The notes beneath the pieces are model-generated. The model searched no databases. It worked only from the letters and a program-made list of their open reading frames with translations, and was not told where the DNA came from. Source: Wolinella sp052173415 (lineage in GTDB: Bacteria; Campylobacterota; Campylobacteria; Campylobacterales; Helicobacteraceae). From it: 64,000 nt of DNA. Location of the stretch: the NCBI GenBank assembly GCA_052173415.1, contig JBQMYQ010000003.1, positions 1-64,000 of the forward strand. Direction: 5' to 3'. The translations under genes and the position numbers were made by a program. Below, one piece after another: positions 1-8,678 of the stretch; position 1 is the first letter of the stretch, and each line of letters opens with the position of its first letter.

Positions 1-71
1 TCGAGCTTTGGACTCATCGAGCAGCCTGCAAGGAGGATTCCCCCGAATATGATTGCGACTACGCTACGCAT
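1..71 (-). CDS. Outer-membrane efflux lipoprotein, N-terminus only (CmeC/OprM type)
   Basis: Only the first 23 or so codons lie in the window; the gene runs off the left edge. The visible start reads MRSVVAIIFGGILLAGCSMS, a lipoprotein signal peptide with an LAGC lipobox, so the mature protein would be lipid-anchored at Cys17. Its ATG shares one base with the stop codon of the RND pump gene (TAATG), so translation is probably coupled. A GGAGAG ribosome-binding site lies just upstream. In RND operons the third gene is usually the TolC/OprM-family outer-membrane channel, and many of these are lipoproteins. The identity is inferred from position and signal peptide, because no channel domain is visible. 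Confidence 0.6.
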   Translation of the reverse strand, partial: MRSVVAIIFGGILLAGCSMSPKL

Positions 72-3000
72 TAGTATCTCTCCTTAGGTTGGCTTCCCCT
101 GATAAATCCATTGAGTCGCTCTAATAGGACATAAAAGAGCGGGACAAAGAAGATTGCAATCGTCGTTGCAGCGAGCATTCCGCCGATGACGCCCGTGCCG
201 ATCGCATGGCGACTTGCCGCCCCTGCACCGCTGCTTAATGCTAGAGGAATCACCCCAATGGTAAAGGCAAGCGAAGTCATCACAATCGGGCGAAAACGCA
301 ACCTCGCCGCCTCAAGGCTCGCCTCGATGATTCCCATGCCCGATTCCCGCTTTTGCATAGCAAATTCCACAATCAAAATGGCATTTTTCGCGGAGAGCCC
401 GATGAGCATGATTAATCCAATCTGAAAATAGATGTCGTTACTAAGCCCGCGAAGCCATGTCGCCATAATCGCTCCAAAAATCGCAAAAGGCACGGCGGTA
501 ATGACCGCTAGAGGCATGAGCCACCGCTCATATTGCGCCGCAAGAATCAAGAAAACAAAAATCAGCGCAAAAACAAACGCCTGCACCCCTGTCCCACTCA
601 TCTCTTTTTCCTGATAAGATGCCCCCTCCCATGCAATCGTATATCCGCTGGGAAGAACTTCATTGACTACCTCTTCAATCGCGCGCAACGCATCGCCTGA
701 GGTATAGCCCACCTTAGGCTCACCGATTACTTTGGCTGCGGGAAAGAGATTGAAGCGGTTAATCACGCTCGCGCCCGTGGTGCGCTCAAAACTAAGAAGC
801 GAGCTCAAAGGCACCATCTCACCGCTTGCAGAGCGGACAAAAACCTGATTGAGGGCTTCGATTCCCTCGCGATATTCGCCCTCAGACTGGATATAGACCC
901 GATAGGAGCGTCCATAGATGCTAAAATCATTGACATAGCCCGTTCCAAAGGTTAATTGCATCGCGTTAAAGACATTTGAGACCGGGATTCCGAGTGCCTT
1001 TGCCTTCTCTCGATCCAGCGTGACGCTATATTGAGGCACACGCATATCAAGAGTCGTGCGCATACCCGTAAGCTCTGGACGTTGCGACGCTTTAGCGATG
1101 ACCTGCGCAACATGTTTATTCAGCTCTTCATAGCTACTACCCGTGCGATTCTGTATATACATACTAAATCCGCCTGTAAGACTAAGTCCCATAATGGGAG
1201 GGGGATTCACCACGAGCACATAGCCATCTTTATTGAGAAAGAATCGCCTAGTATAGCCTTGCGCAAGCATTTGAGCGTGTTGCTTTAAAAGCGTTCGATC
1301 TTTCCAGTCCGCAAGCTGGACAAACCCCACTCCTGCGTCGCTTTTCATCGAGAAGGAGAGCAGATCAAGCCCGGCAAAAGTAATGACCTGATCGATATTA
1401 GGATCTTGAGAAAGCGTCGCTGAGATCCCATCCATCAGTGCTGATGTGCGGTGCAAAGCCGATGCGGGAGGCAAATAACCTAGCACCAAAATCGTCCCCT
1501 TGTCTTCTGCGGGCACGAGTGAAGTTGGCGTATGACTAAAAAGCTCATAAGAGACAGCGATGATTCCCGCGACCAAAAGGAAGCTCAACAAAACGTAGCG
1601 AATGACCAAGCGAACGCCCTGAGTAAAGAGCTGCGTAGAGAAGTCAAAAAATTCATTAAACTTCCTCACAAACCAAAAAGGCTCGGAATTGTGCTCTTTT
1701 AAAAAGACCGTGCAAAGCGCGGGCGTGAGCGTAAGCGCGACAAATCCCGAAATCGTTACGGATAGGACAATCGTCATGGCAAATTGCTTATACATCTGCC
1801 CAACAAATCCCCCTATAAACGAGATGGGAGTAAATACCGCCGCAAGCACCAAAACAATCGAAATAACCGGCGCAGCAACCTCCTCCATCGCTTTAATCGT
1901 CGCCTCTTTAATCGGTAAGCCCTCGGTGCGGTGGATACGCTCGACGTTTTCAATCACGATAATCGCGTCATCAACTACGATTCCTATCGCAAGAATCAGC
2001 CCAAAGAGTGTGAGGAGATTTATGGAGAATCCCATAGCATACATCCCCGCAAATGTCCCGATAATCGAAACAGGCACGGCAAGCATAGGAATAATCGTCG
2101 TGCGAAGATTTTGTAAAAAGAGATAGACGATGAGCGAGACGAGAATCATCGCTTCGATAAACGTTTTGATGACCTCTTGAATGGAGATTCGCACAAATTT
2201 CGTCGTATCATAGGGAATCGCATACGCCATACCCGCGGGGAATTTCTGCGAAAGCCGCTCCATCTCTGCACCCACAAGCTCGGCGACTTCTAGGGCATTT
2301 GCGCCTGATTGCATGAAAATCCCAATGGGCGTCGTGGGCTTGCCATTTAGCTTCGCATCAAAGCTGTAAGACTGCGAGCCCAGCTCCACTGTCGCTACGT
2401 CTCTTAGTCGAAGTGTCGCGCCTTGGGAATCCGCCCTCAAAATAATATCGCCAAACTCCTCCGCACTCGCCATTCGCCCTTTGGTCGTAATCGTGTAAGT
2501 GAACATCGGCTTGTTTGCGATAGGCTCTTGTCCGATCTGCCCTGTGGCAAATTGCGCATTCTGCTCTCTAACCGCGCTGACAATGTCATTGGGCGTGAGG
2601 GAGTATTTTGCGAGCAAATCGGGCTTGAGCCAAATTCTAATGGAGTAATCCTTCCCGCCAAAAAGCACCACATCGCCCACACCTTTGATACGCTTAAGGT
2701 CATCAACGACATTAATGAGCGCGTAGTTGGAGACGTAAATAGGCGTATGCGCGGGGTCTGAAGAATACATCGCCACGACCTCAAGGATGCTTGAGGAGCG
2801 TTTCCTTGCTATTACGCCCTGTCGCTGCACCTCAGTAGGCAACTTGCTCAAAGCAGCTTGAATTCGGTTGTTCACATCAATAGTCGCCTGATCAGGATCT
2901 GTGCCGATTTCAAAAAAGATATTCAGACTAAGCGAGCCAGATGCAGAAGCGGTGGAAGACATATAGATCATACCATCCACGCCGTTAATCTGCTCCTCCA

Positions 3001-3196
3001 AAGGTGCGCTTACCACTTGAGCAATCGTCTCCGCACTCGCTCCGGGATAGATCGCAGAGACCTGCACTTGCGGAGGTATGACTTGCGGATACTCCTCCAC
3101 AGGAAGCGTCTTAATGGCAACTAGCCCCGCCAAAACAATAATAATCGAAATGACCGATGCAAATATGGGTCGGTCAATAAAAAATTTGGAGAACAT
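71..3196 (-). CDS. RND multidrug efflux pump, inner-membrane subunit (AcrB/CmeB/HefC family)
   Basis: Proton-driven inner-membrane component of a tripartite drug efflux pump. At 1041 residues it has the normal length of the HAE1 family. The N-terminus (MFSKFFIDRPIFASVISIII) is the typical first helix. The proton-relay acids appear as the pair in GIVVDDAIIVIENVER near residue 405. The matching lysine is in GLSAKNAILIVEFA and an arginine in RLRFRPIVMTSLAF, both in the C-terminal half. Two large periplasmic loops separate the two six-helix bundles. It overlaps the adaptor gene by one base upstream (TAATG) and the outer-membrane gene by one base downstream, so the operon is adaptor-pump-channel. 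The substrate range cannot be read from the sequence. Confidence 0.95.
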   Translation of the reverse strand: MFSKFFIDRPIFASVISIIIVLAGLVAIKTLPVEEYPQVIPPQVQVSAIYPGASAETIAQVVSAPLEEQINGVDGMIYMSSTASASGSLSLNIFFEIGTDPDQATIDVNNRIQAALSKLPTEVQRQGVIARKRSSSILEVVAMYSSDPAHTPIYVSNYALINVVDDLKRIKGVGDVVLFGGKDYSIRIWLKPDLLAKYSLTPNDIVSAVREQNAQFATGQIGQEPIANKPMFTYTITTKGRMASAEEFGDIILRADSQGATLRLRDVATVELGSQSYSFDAKLNGKPTTPIGIFMQSGANALEVAELVGAEMERLSQKFPAGMAYAIPYDTTKFVRISIQEVIKTFIEAMILVSLIVYLFLQNLRTTIIPMLAVPVSIIGTFAGMYAMGFSINLLTLFGLILAIGIVVDDAIIVIENVERIHRTEGLPIKEATIKAMEEVAAPVISIVLVLAAVFTPISFIGGFVGQMYKQFAMTIVLSVTISGFVALTLTPALCTVFLKEHNSEPFWFVRKFNEFFDFSTQLFTQGVRLVIRYVLLSFLLVAGIIAVSYELFSHTPTSLVPAEDKGTILVLGYLPPASALHRTSALMDGISATLSQDPNIDQVITFAGLDLLSFSMKSDAGVGFVQLADWKDRTLLKQHAQMLAQGYTRRFFLNKDGYVLVVNPPPIMGLSLTGGFSMYIQNRTGSSYEELNKHVAQVIAKASQRPELTGMRTTLDMRVPQYSVTLDREKAKALGIPVSNVFNAMQLTFGTGYVNDFSIYGRSYRVYIQSEGEYREGIEALNQVFVRSASGEMVPLSSLLSFERTTGASVINRFNLFPAAKVIGEPKVGYTSGDALRAIEEVVNEVLPSGYTIAWEGASYQEKEMSGTGVQAFVFALIFVFLILAAQYERWLMPLAVITAVPFAIFGAIMATWLRGLSNDIYFQIGLIMLIGLSAKNAILIVEFAMQKRESGMGIIEASLEAARLRFRPIVMTSLAFTIGVIPLALSSGAGAASRHAIGTGVIGGMLAATTIAIFFVPLFYVLLERLNGFIRGSQPKERY

Positions 3197-4356
3197 TACT
3201 CTCTCCTATCAATCTGCACGCTCGCATCTGGGCGTATTTTTATGATATTGCTTGTAATGACCAAATCACCCTCTGCGAGCCCCTTTGTAACAACAAACTC
3301 TTTGGTATTATCCGCACTGAGCTCCACTTCCACGGGTCTTACCGCAACTTTGCCATCACTCACGATATAGACAAGTTTCATTGTTCCGTTTTGTAGCAGT
3401 GCCTCTTGGGGAATCGTAGTCGCCTTTTGACGCACGATTCCCTCGATTCTCACGCGCACAAACTGCCCGGGCAAAAGAACATGGTCGCTATTTTTAAACA
3501 ACGCCCTTGCATGCGTGCTCCCGATCTTCTCATCAATCACACTATCGGTGAAGTCTATGATTCCACTCTCAGGATACATTACGCCGTTTTTAGAGATGAT
3601 TCTCGCCCTCAAAGCCCCACTCTCAGAGAGATTCTTCCAATCCCCCTTTGCAAGGGCGTAATTTTGCCTCAACTGCTCAAAATCGGGAATCGCAAACTCC
3701 ACATGGATGGGATCAAGCTGCGTAATGGTCGTCAAAAGCGTATCGCTCCCGCCCACATACGCACCCACGTCTTTGAGCTTCTGCCCCGCCACACCGCTAC
3801 TTGGCGCGACAATCGAGGTATAGCTAAGGTCAATTTGCGCACTCTTATGTGCCGCTTGCGCGCTGGTGAGGTTCGCACTCGCCATCTCATAGCTCGCAAG
3901 GGTATCATCTCGCTCTTTCTCACTCGCTACCCCATCTGCAAAAAGCTGCTCCATGCGCTTCCATTCGCGCTCACTCTGCCTGAAAATCGCCTCTTGCACT
4001 CCTACGCGCGCACTCGCCTGATTAGCCGCGACTCGGAACTTTGATGGGTCAAGACTAAAGAGCAACTCGCCCTCACGCACCATCGCGCCCTCAGTGTAGT
4101 GCTTTTTAAGAATCGTTCCATTGACTTTTGCTCGCACCTCAACCCGCTGCACGCTCCGCACCCGCGCGGGATACTCAAGCGTAACGGGAATCGCCCTAAG
4201 CTTCACGCTCCGCACATCAACATGCGCGGGAGGCATACCCCCGCCACCTTTGGGAGCGGCAGCTTGAGAGCTTTTTGACTGCTCTCCACCAGAGCACCCT
4301 GCTAAAATCAATCCAAGCACCAAAATCGTGCCCTTTTTAATCCAATCTTTTGTCAT
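3196..4356 (-). CDS. RND efflux periplasmic adaptor lipoprotein (AcrA/CmeA family)
   Basis: Membrane-fusion protein that joins the inner-membrane pump to the outer-membrane channel. Its 386 residues begin with a lipoprotein signal peptide ending in LILAGC, so it is anchored in the inner membrane through Cys21. The lipoyl-like half motif VRAKVNGTILKKHYTEGAMV (about residues 73-92) is followed by a helical hairpin rich in Ala, Glu and Arg, a second lipoyl half (IVAPSSGVAGQ) and a beta-barrel domain, as usual for the family. The gene is first in the pump operon, and a palindromic operator candidate lies about 50 bases upstream of its start. Its end overlaps the pump start by one base. Confidence 0.95.
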   Translation of the reverse strand: MTKDWIKKGTILVLGLILAGCSGGEQSKSSQAAAPKGGGGMPPAHVDVRSVKLRAIPVTLEYPARVRSVQRVEVRAKVNGTILKKHYTEGAMVREGELLFSLDPSKFRVAANQASARVGVQEAIFRQSEREWKRMEQLFADGVASEKERDDTLASYEMASANLTSAQAAHKSAQIDLSYTSIVAPSSGVAGQKLKDVGAYVGGSDTLLTTITQLDPIHVEFAIPDFEQLRQNYALAKGDWKNLSESGALRARIISKNGVMYPESGIIDFTDSVIDEKIGSTHARALFKNSDHVLLPGQFVRVRIEGIVRQKATTIPQEALLQNGTMKLVYIVSDGKVAVRPVEVELSADNTKEFVVTKGLAEGDLVITSNIIKIRPDASVQIDRRE

Positions 4357-4408
4357 AAAACCTGCTCCTTTAGAAGTTTTCTACTCTCGTTTTGGTCCTG
4401 TTAAATTA

Positions 4409-4429
4409 TGTAGTGTAGCATACATTACA
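4409..4429. promoter_or_regulatory. Candidate TetR-family operator upstream of the efflux operon
   Basis: An imperfect palindrome of 21 bases, TGTAGTG...CATTACA, in which 8 of 10 arm positions pair. It lies between the end of the TetR regulator gene and the start of the adaptor gene. The outer TGTA/TTACA arms resemble the CmeR box of Campylobacter jejuni, which controls cmeABC. The likely reading is that the adjacent regulator represses the pump operon here; the binding itself is inferred. Confidence 0.6.
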
Positions 4430-4445
4430 TTTTTAAATTTTGTGC

Positions 4446-5087
4446 TTAAACCTTATCGTTTCCACAGCGCACACCATACAAAAAAATCCTAACCGCCTCA
4501 TCGACAATTTTTTGTTGCTCTTTTGGCGTGAAATCTAGTGGCGCACCCATCGTAATGGAACAAAAATAATAAGGCTCAATCACCAAATGAATAAAGCGCG
4601 AAGCTGCAAGGGCGATGTCAATATCCTGCGTAATCTTCCCTGCTTGCTGCTGCGTGCGCAAAAACTCCTCGATTACCCGCTCTACACTCTCATGTCCGCA
4701 CTCATAAAATATCCTGCCCAACTTGCCCTCGTAACGACCTCCTTCGGATATAATCACGCGAGAGAGGGCAATGGCTTTGCTATCACAAATCACCTCAAAA
4801 AATCGCCTGCCAAATCGTCGCAGGAATCCCTCAATATTCTGCTCAGAGAGCCTAATCTCCTCAAGCTCGGCAAAAGTCGTCCTGAATTCTCGCATTAACG
4901 CTGCTTCAAAAAGTTTTTCCTTAGTGCTAAAAAACTTATATAGCGTCGATAGCGAGCCACCCGCACGTCGCACAATCTCATTGACACTCGTCTTCTCAAA
5001 ACCATGCTCCAAAAATAACTCAAAAGCAACACTAAGAATCTTCTCATATCGCGCACGCGAGCGCAAACTAAGCTCATCTTCCCTCAT
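4446..5087 (-). CDS. TetR/AcrR-family transcriptional regulator of the efflux operon
   Basis: DNA-binding repressor of 213 residues. The N-terminal TetR helix-turn-helix is clear: RARYEKILSVAFELFLEHGF, then EKTSVNEIVRRAGGSLSTLY and KFFSTKEKLFEAA, covering residues 11-65. The rest is the variable helical ligand-binding and dimer domain. It sits directly upstream of the pump genes on the same strand, as cmeR does before cmeABC in Campylobacter. A good palindrome lies downstream of it in front of the adaptor gene, and a weaker one lies in front of its own start, so it may also regulate itself. The inducing ligand is unknown. Confidence 0.9.
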   Translation of the reverse strand: MREDELSLRSRARYEKILSVAFELFLEHGFEKTSVNEIVRRAGGSLSTLYKFFSTKEKLFEAALMREFRTTFAELEEIRLSEQNIEGFLRRFGRRFFEVICDSKAIALSRVIISEGGRYEGKLGRIFYECGHESVERVIEEFLRTQQQAGKITQDIDIALAASRFIHLVIEPYYFCSITMGAPLDFTPKEQQKIVDEAVRIFLYGVRCGNDKV

Positions 5088-5134
5088 ATTTGCTCCGCCT
5101 CTGTTTTAGACATTTTTACGCCATTATATCTAAA

Positions 5135-5150
5135 TGTAGCGATCATTACT
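5135..5150. promoter_or_regulatory. Possible second, weaker TetR operator in front of the regulator gene
   Basis: TGTAGCGATCATTACT lies about 50 bases upstream of the regulator start and shares the TGTA...TTAC arms of the palindrome before the pump operon. Only the outer three pairs (GTA/TAC) and the two central pairs match, so this may be coincidence. If real, it would allow autorepression. Confidence 0.3.
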
Positions 5151-5241
5151 TTTTTAAGATTATTTTCATAAATAAATATTCTGGGAATCAACCCCTTTTG
5201 TGTGACTGGATTTAGGATAAAATTGGGAATCACCCCAAAAA

Positions 5242-6579
5242 TCAGCCAATTAGACCTTTTGTAAGAATCAAAAAAATCGCAACGGGTGCGATAAAACGCA
5301 CGCAAAAAAGCCAAATCTTAAAAAATAGCGGCGAAATGTGCCCGCTAAACATTCCATGAATATGATTTTTATCAATCACAAAACCGACAAAAATACACGT
5401 TAGCATTCCTGCGATGGGCATAAGCAAAGCCGAACTGGTAAAATCCAACCATTCAAAAATACTCTTGCCCGCAATCCTCATTGCCTCCGCATAACCCTCT
5501 GATTCCCCCAAAATCACGAGGATTCCCATACAATAGCTGACCCCTAAAATTAGCACCACAGCCCTTCCGCGCCGCCAACCGTGTCGCTCGATAAAATAGC
5601 TAAGAGAGGGCTCGACTGTGGAGATTGCGGAAGTGATTCCCGCAAAAAGTAGCGCGATAAAAAAAAGAAGCGAGATTCCCTGCCCTACTGCGCCCATTTG
5701 TGCAAACACTACAGGCAACGAGATAAACACAAGCCCGGGTCCTCCGCTTGGATCGCTACCAAACTCAAATAAGAATGTGAAAATCACAAGCCCCGCAATA
5801 ATCGCAATAGCCGTATCTAGCACCGCAACATAAAGTGCGGAGGAGACGAAATTCCCTTTGCGCGGGAAAGAAGCGGCATAAGTAATAATCGTCCCCACGC
5901 CCAAAGAGAGCGTGAAAAACGCCTGACTTACGGACATTAAAATTACCTGTGGCGTGATACTTTCCCATTTTGGCGTGAACATAAAAGCCACAGAGCGCGA
6001 AAAACTCTCCATACGTAGTGCATAAAAAAGCAACACGATAAAAATAAGAAAAAGTAATGGCATTAAAATGACATTAATGCGCTCGATTCCCTTCTTTACG
6101 CCACGTGAGAGAATATATCCACAGTAGCCGATAACTAATGTGTGGAAAAAAATCTGCAAAAAAATGGAATGCGAAGTGAGCTCACCAAACATTCCGCCCG
6201 CCTGCTCGACACTCTGAGGTAGCCCAGTGAGTGAGAGGACGATATAGTGAATGAGCCAGCCAATCACCACGGAATAAAAAGGGAGAATGAGCACGCCATT
6301 AATGATCATAAAGCCCGTGAATTTCCAATATCTCGCCCCTTTTGGCGCGAGCTCCTCAAAGGTTGAGACAGGATTTTTCTCGCTGGTGCGCCCAAGCACT
6401 ACCTCGGCTAAAAAGACGCTAATCCCAATGAGCAAAATAGAGAGCAAAAAGATAAAAACAAACGCACCACCCCCATTTTGCCCCGTCATGTAGGGGAATT
6501 TCCATATATTCCCTAACCCAATCGCGCTCCCCGCCGCCGCGAGAATAAAGCCAACCCTCGAAAATCTACTCATGCTCAC
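5242..6579 (-). CDS. Sodium-dependent transporter, neurotransmitter:sodium symporter (NSS/SNF) family
   Basis: Inner-membrane secondary transporter of about 445 residues, the size of bacterial NSS members such as LeuT and TnaT, with 11 to 12 hydrophobic helices. The family signature is at the N-terminus: GFILAAAGSAIGLGNIWKFP, followed by YMTGQNGGGAFV, which forms the sodium and substrate sites in helix 1. The chosen start is a GTG eight bases after GGAG; an ATG two codons later is the alternative. Bacterial relatives import amino acids with sodium. The substrate is not visible here. A stand-alone tryptophan synthase beta gene about 2 kb away makes an aromatic substrate possible but no more. 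Confidence 0.88.
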   Translation of the reverse strand: MSMSRFSRVGFILAAAGSAIGLGNIWKFPYMTGQNGGGAFVFIFLLSILLIGISVFLAEVVLGRTSEKNPVSTFEELAPKGARYWKFTGFMIINGVLILPFYSVVIGWLIHYIVLSLTGLPQSVEQAGGMFGELTSHSIFLQIFFHTLVIGYCGYILSRGVKKGIERINVILMPLLFLIFIVLLFYALRMESFSRSVAFMFTPKWESITPQVILMSVSQAFFTLSLGVGTIITYAASFPRKGNFVSSALYVAVLDTAIAIIAGLVIFTFLFEFGSDPSGGPGLVFISLPVVFAQMGAVGQGISLLFFIALLFAGITSAISTVEPSLSYFIERHGWRRGRAVVLILGVSYCMGILVILGESEGYAEAMRIAGKSIFEWLDFTSSALLMPIAGMLTCIFVGFVIDKNHIHGMFSGHISPLFFKIWLFCVRFIAPVAIFLILTKGLIG

Positions 6580-6734
6580 AAGGCATACTCCCATGCTAAA
6601 ATCAAGATAGGATTTTAGCAAAAAGATAAAGGTTTCCTTTTGGCTTATCGCAAGACTCGCGGTAATTTTTTGGATTTTGCAAATACAACTCGCACACTTA
6701 TGCCATTTTAAGATAAGGTGACTCTCTCACTTTT

Positions 6735-7721
6735 TTATTTTGCTTGATTCCCCGCTTGTGGCACGCTCTTTAGCAATGCATAGAGCTTGCGCGTGAGGCT
6801 TGAGATGGGCTGTTTGTCAAAAACATCAGGCGGAACATAAACAACCTCGCCCAAATTTTTAGGAATCATAGAAAACATATGCAAATTTGCTTTAATTTTA
6901 TATTTTGTATATCTATGAGATACCGCTCCAATTTGCTGTGCTTGAAGCTCTTTGCACTCCTCTTTGCTTACCTCTGGGAATCCAATAAGTCCCTTGTATA
7001 AACCACTATCACTCTTTTTCATGGCGATTCCTGCACGGGTTATAAAAAGCGCAAAATGGAGCTCCAGCTCCTCATAAGTATGCCTTTTTGGTGCGCTAAA
7101 TTTTAGCGGATCTTTACAACCGCTACACCATTTATACAGCGGACATTGTGCGCATAGGGGATTTTTTGGCTTACATATAAGCGCACCAACATCAAGCAAC
7201 GCCTGATTGTGATTAAAGGAATCTGCCCGATTTAAAAACTCCGCTGCCACGCTAAAAAGCTCCGATTCCCCTGCATTTTGGAGGGCGAAAAAACGCGAAA
7301 GCACGCGCTTAATATTCCCATCAACAATCGCCTCGGGCGCACCAAAGGCAAAACAGGCAATCGCACAAGAAGTATAACGCCCGATTCCCGGGAGCTTTCG
7401 CAACTCTTGCACACCCTCTGGAAGCTTGCCTCGCGTCTTTTTCGCAAGTGCATGAATATTTCTCGCTCTAGAGTAGTATCCAAGCCCGCTCCACGCGCTT
7501 AGGAGCTCGGATTCTTGCGCATTTGCAATCGCCATCAAACTTGGGAATCGCATGAGAAATGGAAAGTAAAATCGCTTAAGCACCATGCTTACCTGCGTCT
7601 GCTGCAACATCATCTCGCTAATGTAAATGTGATAGGGATTGCGCGTATTGCGCCACGGAAGATCGGTGCGACCGTGCTTGTGATACCACGACAGGAGCGA
7701 ATGTTGAGCCTCTTCATGCAT
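6735..7721 (-). CDS. mutY: A/G-specific adenine DNA glycosylase MutY
   Basis: Removes adenine mispaired with 8-oxoguanine in base-excision repair. Residues 33-40 or so contain the catalytic glutamate region (ISEMMLQQTQV), followed by the helix-hairpin-helix LRKLPGIGRYTSCAIACFAF and the aspartate of ALLDVGALIC. The iron-sulfur loop is intact: CKPKNPLCAQCPLYKWC gives Cys-x6-Cys-x2-Cys-x5-Cys. The C-terminal 8-oxoG recognition domain is present but short, giving about 328 residues. The ATG chosen lies only a few bases after a TATAAT box, so the message may be nearly leaderless; an ATG 12 codons upstream is the alternative start. Confidence 0.93.
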   Translation of the reverse strand: MHEEAQHSLLSWYHKHGRTDLPWRNTRNPYHIYISEMMLQQTQVSMVLKRFYFPFLMRFPSLMAIANAQESELLSAWSGLGYYSRARNIHALAKKTRGKLPEGVQELRKLPGIGRYTSCAIACFAFGAPEAIVDGNIKRVLSRFFALQNAGESELFSVAAEFLNRADSFNHNQALLDVGALICKPKNPLCAQCPLYKWCSGCKDPLKFSAPKRHTYEELELHFALFITRAGIAMKKSDSGLYKGLIGFPEVSKEECKELQAQQIGAVSHRYTKYKIKANLHMFSMIPKNLGEVVYVPPDVFDKQPISSLTRKLYALLKSVPQAGNQAK

Positions 7722-7822
7722 GGGGCGAATTATAACTTTTTTGCCTGATGCGCCCATAAAAAGGTCTTATCGCGGCATTTTGCGCGCAAAAATCGTGTAT
7801 GATTGCGCCAAAAAGGAAAAAC

Positions 7823-7918
7823 ATGCTCCTAGAGCTCTCTTCGCTTGGCTATGAAATAGCGGAGTTTGCGCTAATTTTTATCGCTCTACTCCTCTATTCT
7901 CGCCATCTCAAATCTTAA
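7823..7918 (+). CDS. Putative 31-residue single-helix membrane protein
   Basis: A short frame reading MLLELSSLGYEIAEFALIFI, then ALLLYSRHLKS and a stop. It has an AAGGA ribosome-binding site at good spacing, a TGTATGAT -10-like box about 25 bases before the start, and a small hairpin with a T run after the stop. Residues 13-25 could form one membrane helix, with positive charges at the C-terminal end. It is divergent from mutY and stands alone. No family is recognised. The combination of signals supports expression, but an ORF this short could arise by chance. Confidence 0.42.
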   Translation: MLLELSSLGYEIAEFALIFIALLLYSRHLKS

Positions 7919-7948
7919 GTAAAATGCTCCATTTTAGGCGCGATTCCC

Positions 7949-7975
7949 GCTACGGTGCTCTATTCGTAGCGTTTT
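7949..7975 (+). terminator. Small terminator-like hairpin after the 31-codon frame
   Basis: GCTACG and CGTAGC form a six-pair stem with a ten-base loop, followed by GTTTT. It lies about 30 bases after the short membrane ORF and before the convergent nitroreductase gene. The stem is short, so the call is tentative. Confidence 0.4.
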
Positions 7976-8017
7976 CAATCCACGCGGAAAATGCCCGCTT
8001 GCCACGCAAGGAGGGCA

Positions 8018-8656
8018 CTAAACGTAAGTTATCACCTCATCATGCGCCCAGCGAAGTTGCTTGCTTTGGGGATTGAGGCGGTATCCAAAAGCCACGCAAT
8101 ACGCAATCCCAAACTCCCTAGCATCAAATTTCTCTACTGCACTATCCAAAATCCGCTCCAACTCCGCGTAAGAAAAGCCTTCAATCGGGCAGGAATCGAC
8201 CCCCACAAAAGCCGCTGCTGTCATCATATTCGCGCTTGCTAGGTAGGCTTGCATTTTTGCCCAATCTTCCAAACTTGGCTTAAGGTCATTTTTCTCAAAA
8301 TCAGAAAAAACGTCCTTGATCTTCTCGAGTCGCTCGGGATCATCACCCACGCGCCGTCTAAAGGAGCGTTCAAGATATTCACTGTCGTGTTTGAAGTGCT
8401 TAGGTTCTCGCACGAGAATCACCACAAAATGCGAGCAAGTGCTCACTTGAGGCTGATCCCAGCAGGCGATACGTAGCTCCTCTTTGAGATGGGAATCGCT
8501 AATCACCAAAAAATGCCAAGGCTCAAGACCGAATGAAGAGGGAGAAATGCGCCCCATATCCAAAATCCACTCCATCTGCTCGTGGGGAATCTTGCGATTC
8601 TCATCAAAAATTTTGCACGCATGGCGGAATCTCATCGCTTTTTCAAACTCATTCAT
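8018..8656 (-). CDS. NAD(P)H-dependent nitroreductase-family flavoprotein (FrxA-like)
   Basis: FMN-binding oxidoreductase of 212 residues, the usual length of the family. Characteristic segments are FRHACKIFDENRKIP near the N-terminus (FMN phosphate binding), the stretch RISPSSFGLEPWHFLVI around residues 36-52, and GVDSCPIEGFSYAELERIL in the second half, which closely resembles FrxA of H. pylori (DSCPIEGY). Members reduce nitroaromatic compounds and activate prodrugs such as metronidazole; the physiological substrate is unclear. It is a single gene just downstream of trpB on the same strand, with 22 bases between them. Confidence 0.85.
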   Translation of the reverse strand: MNEFEKAMRFRHACKIFDENRKIPHEQMEWILDMGRISPSSFGLEPWHFLVISDSHLKEELRIACWDQPQVSTCSHFVVILVREPKHFKHDSEYLERSFRRRVGDDPERLEKIKDVFSDFEKNDLKPSLEDWAKMQAYLASANMMTAAAFVGVDSCPIEGFSYAELERILDSAVEKFDAREFGIAYCVAFGYRLNPQSKQLRWAHDEVITYV

Positions 8657-8678
8657 AGTCCCTCCTTAGCTTTAAAGT

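Noticed and set aside
3406..4044. Plus-strand open frame of about 210 codons opposite the efflux adaptor
   Set aside because: Shadow of the adaptor gene; no start signals or domain.
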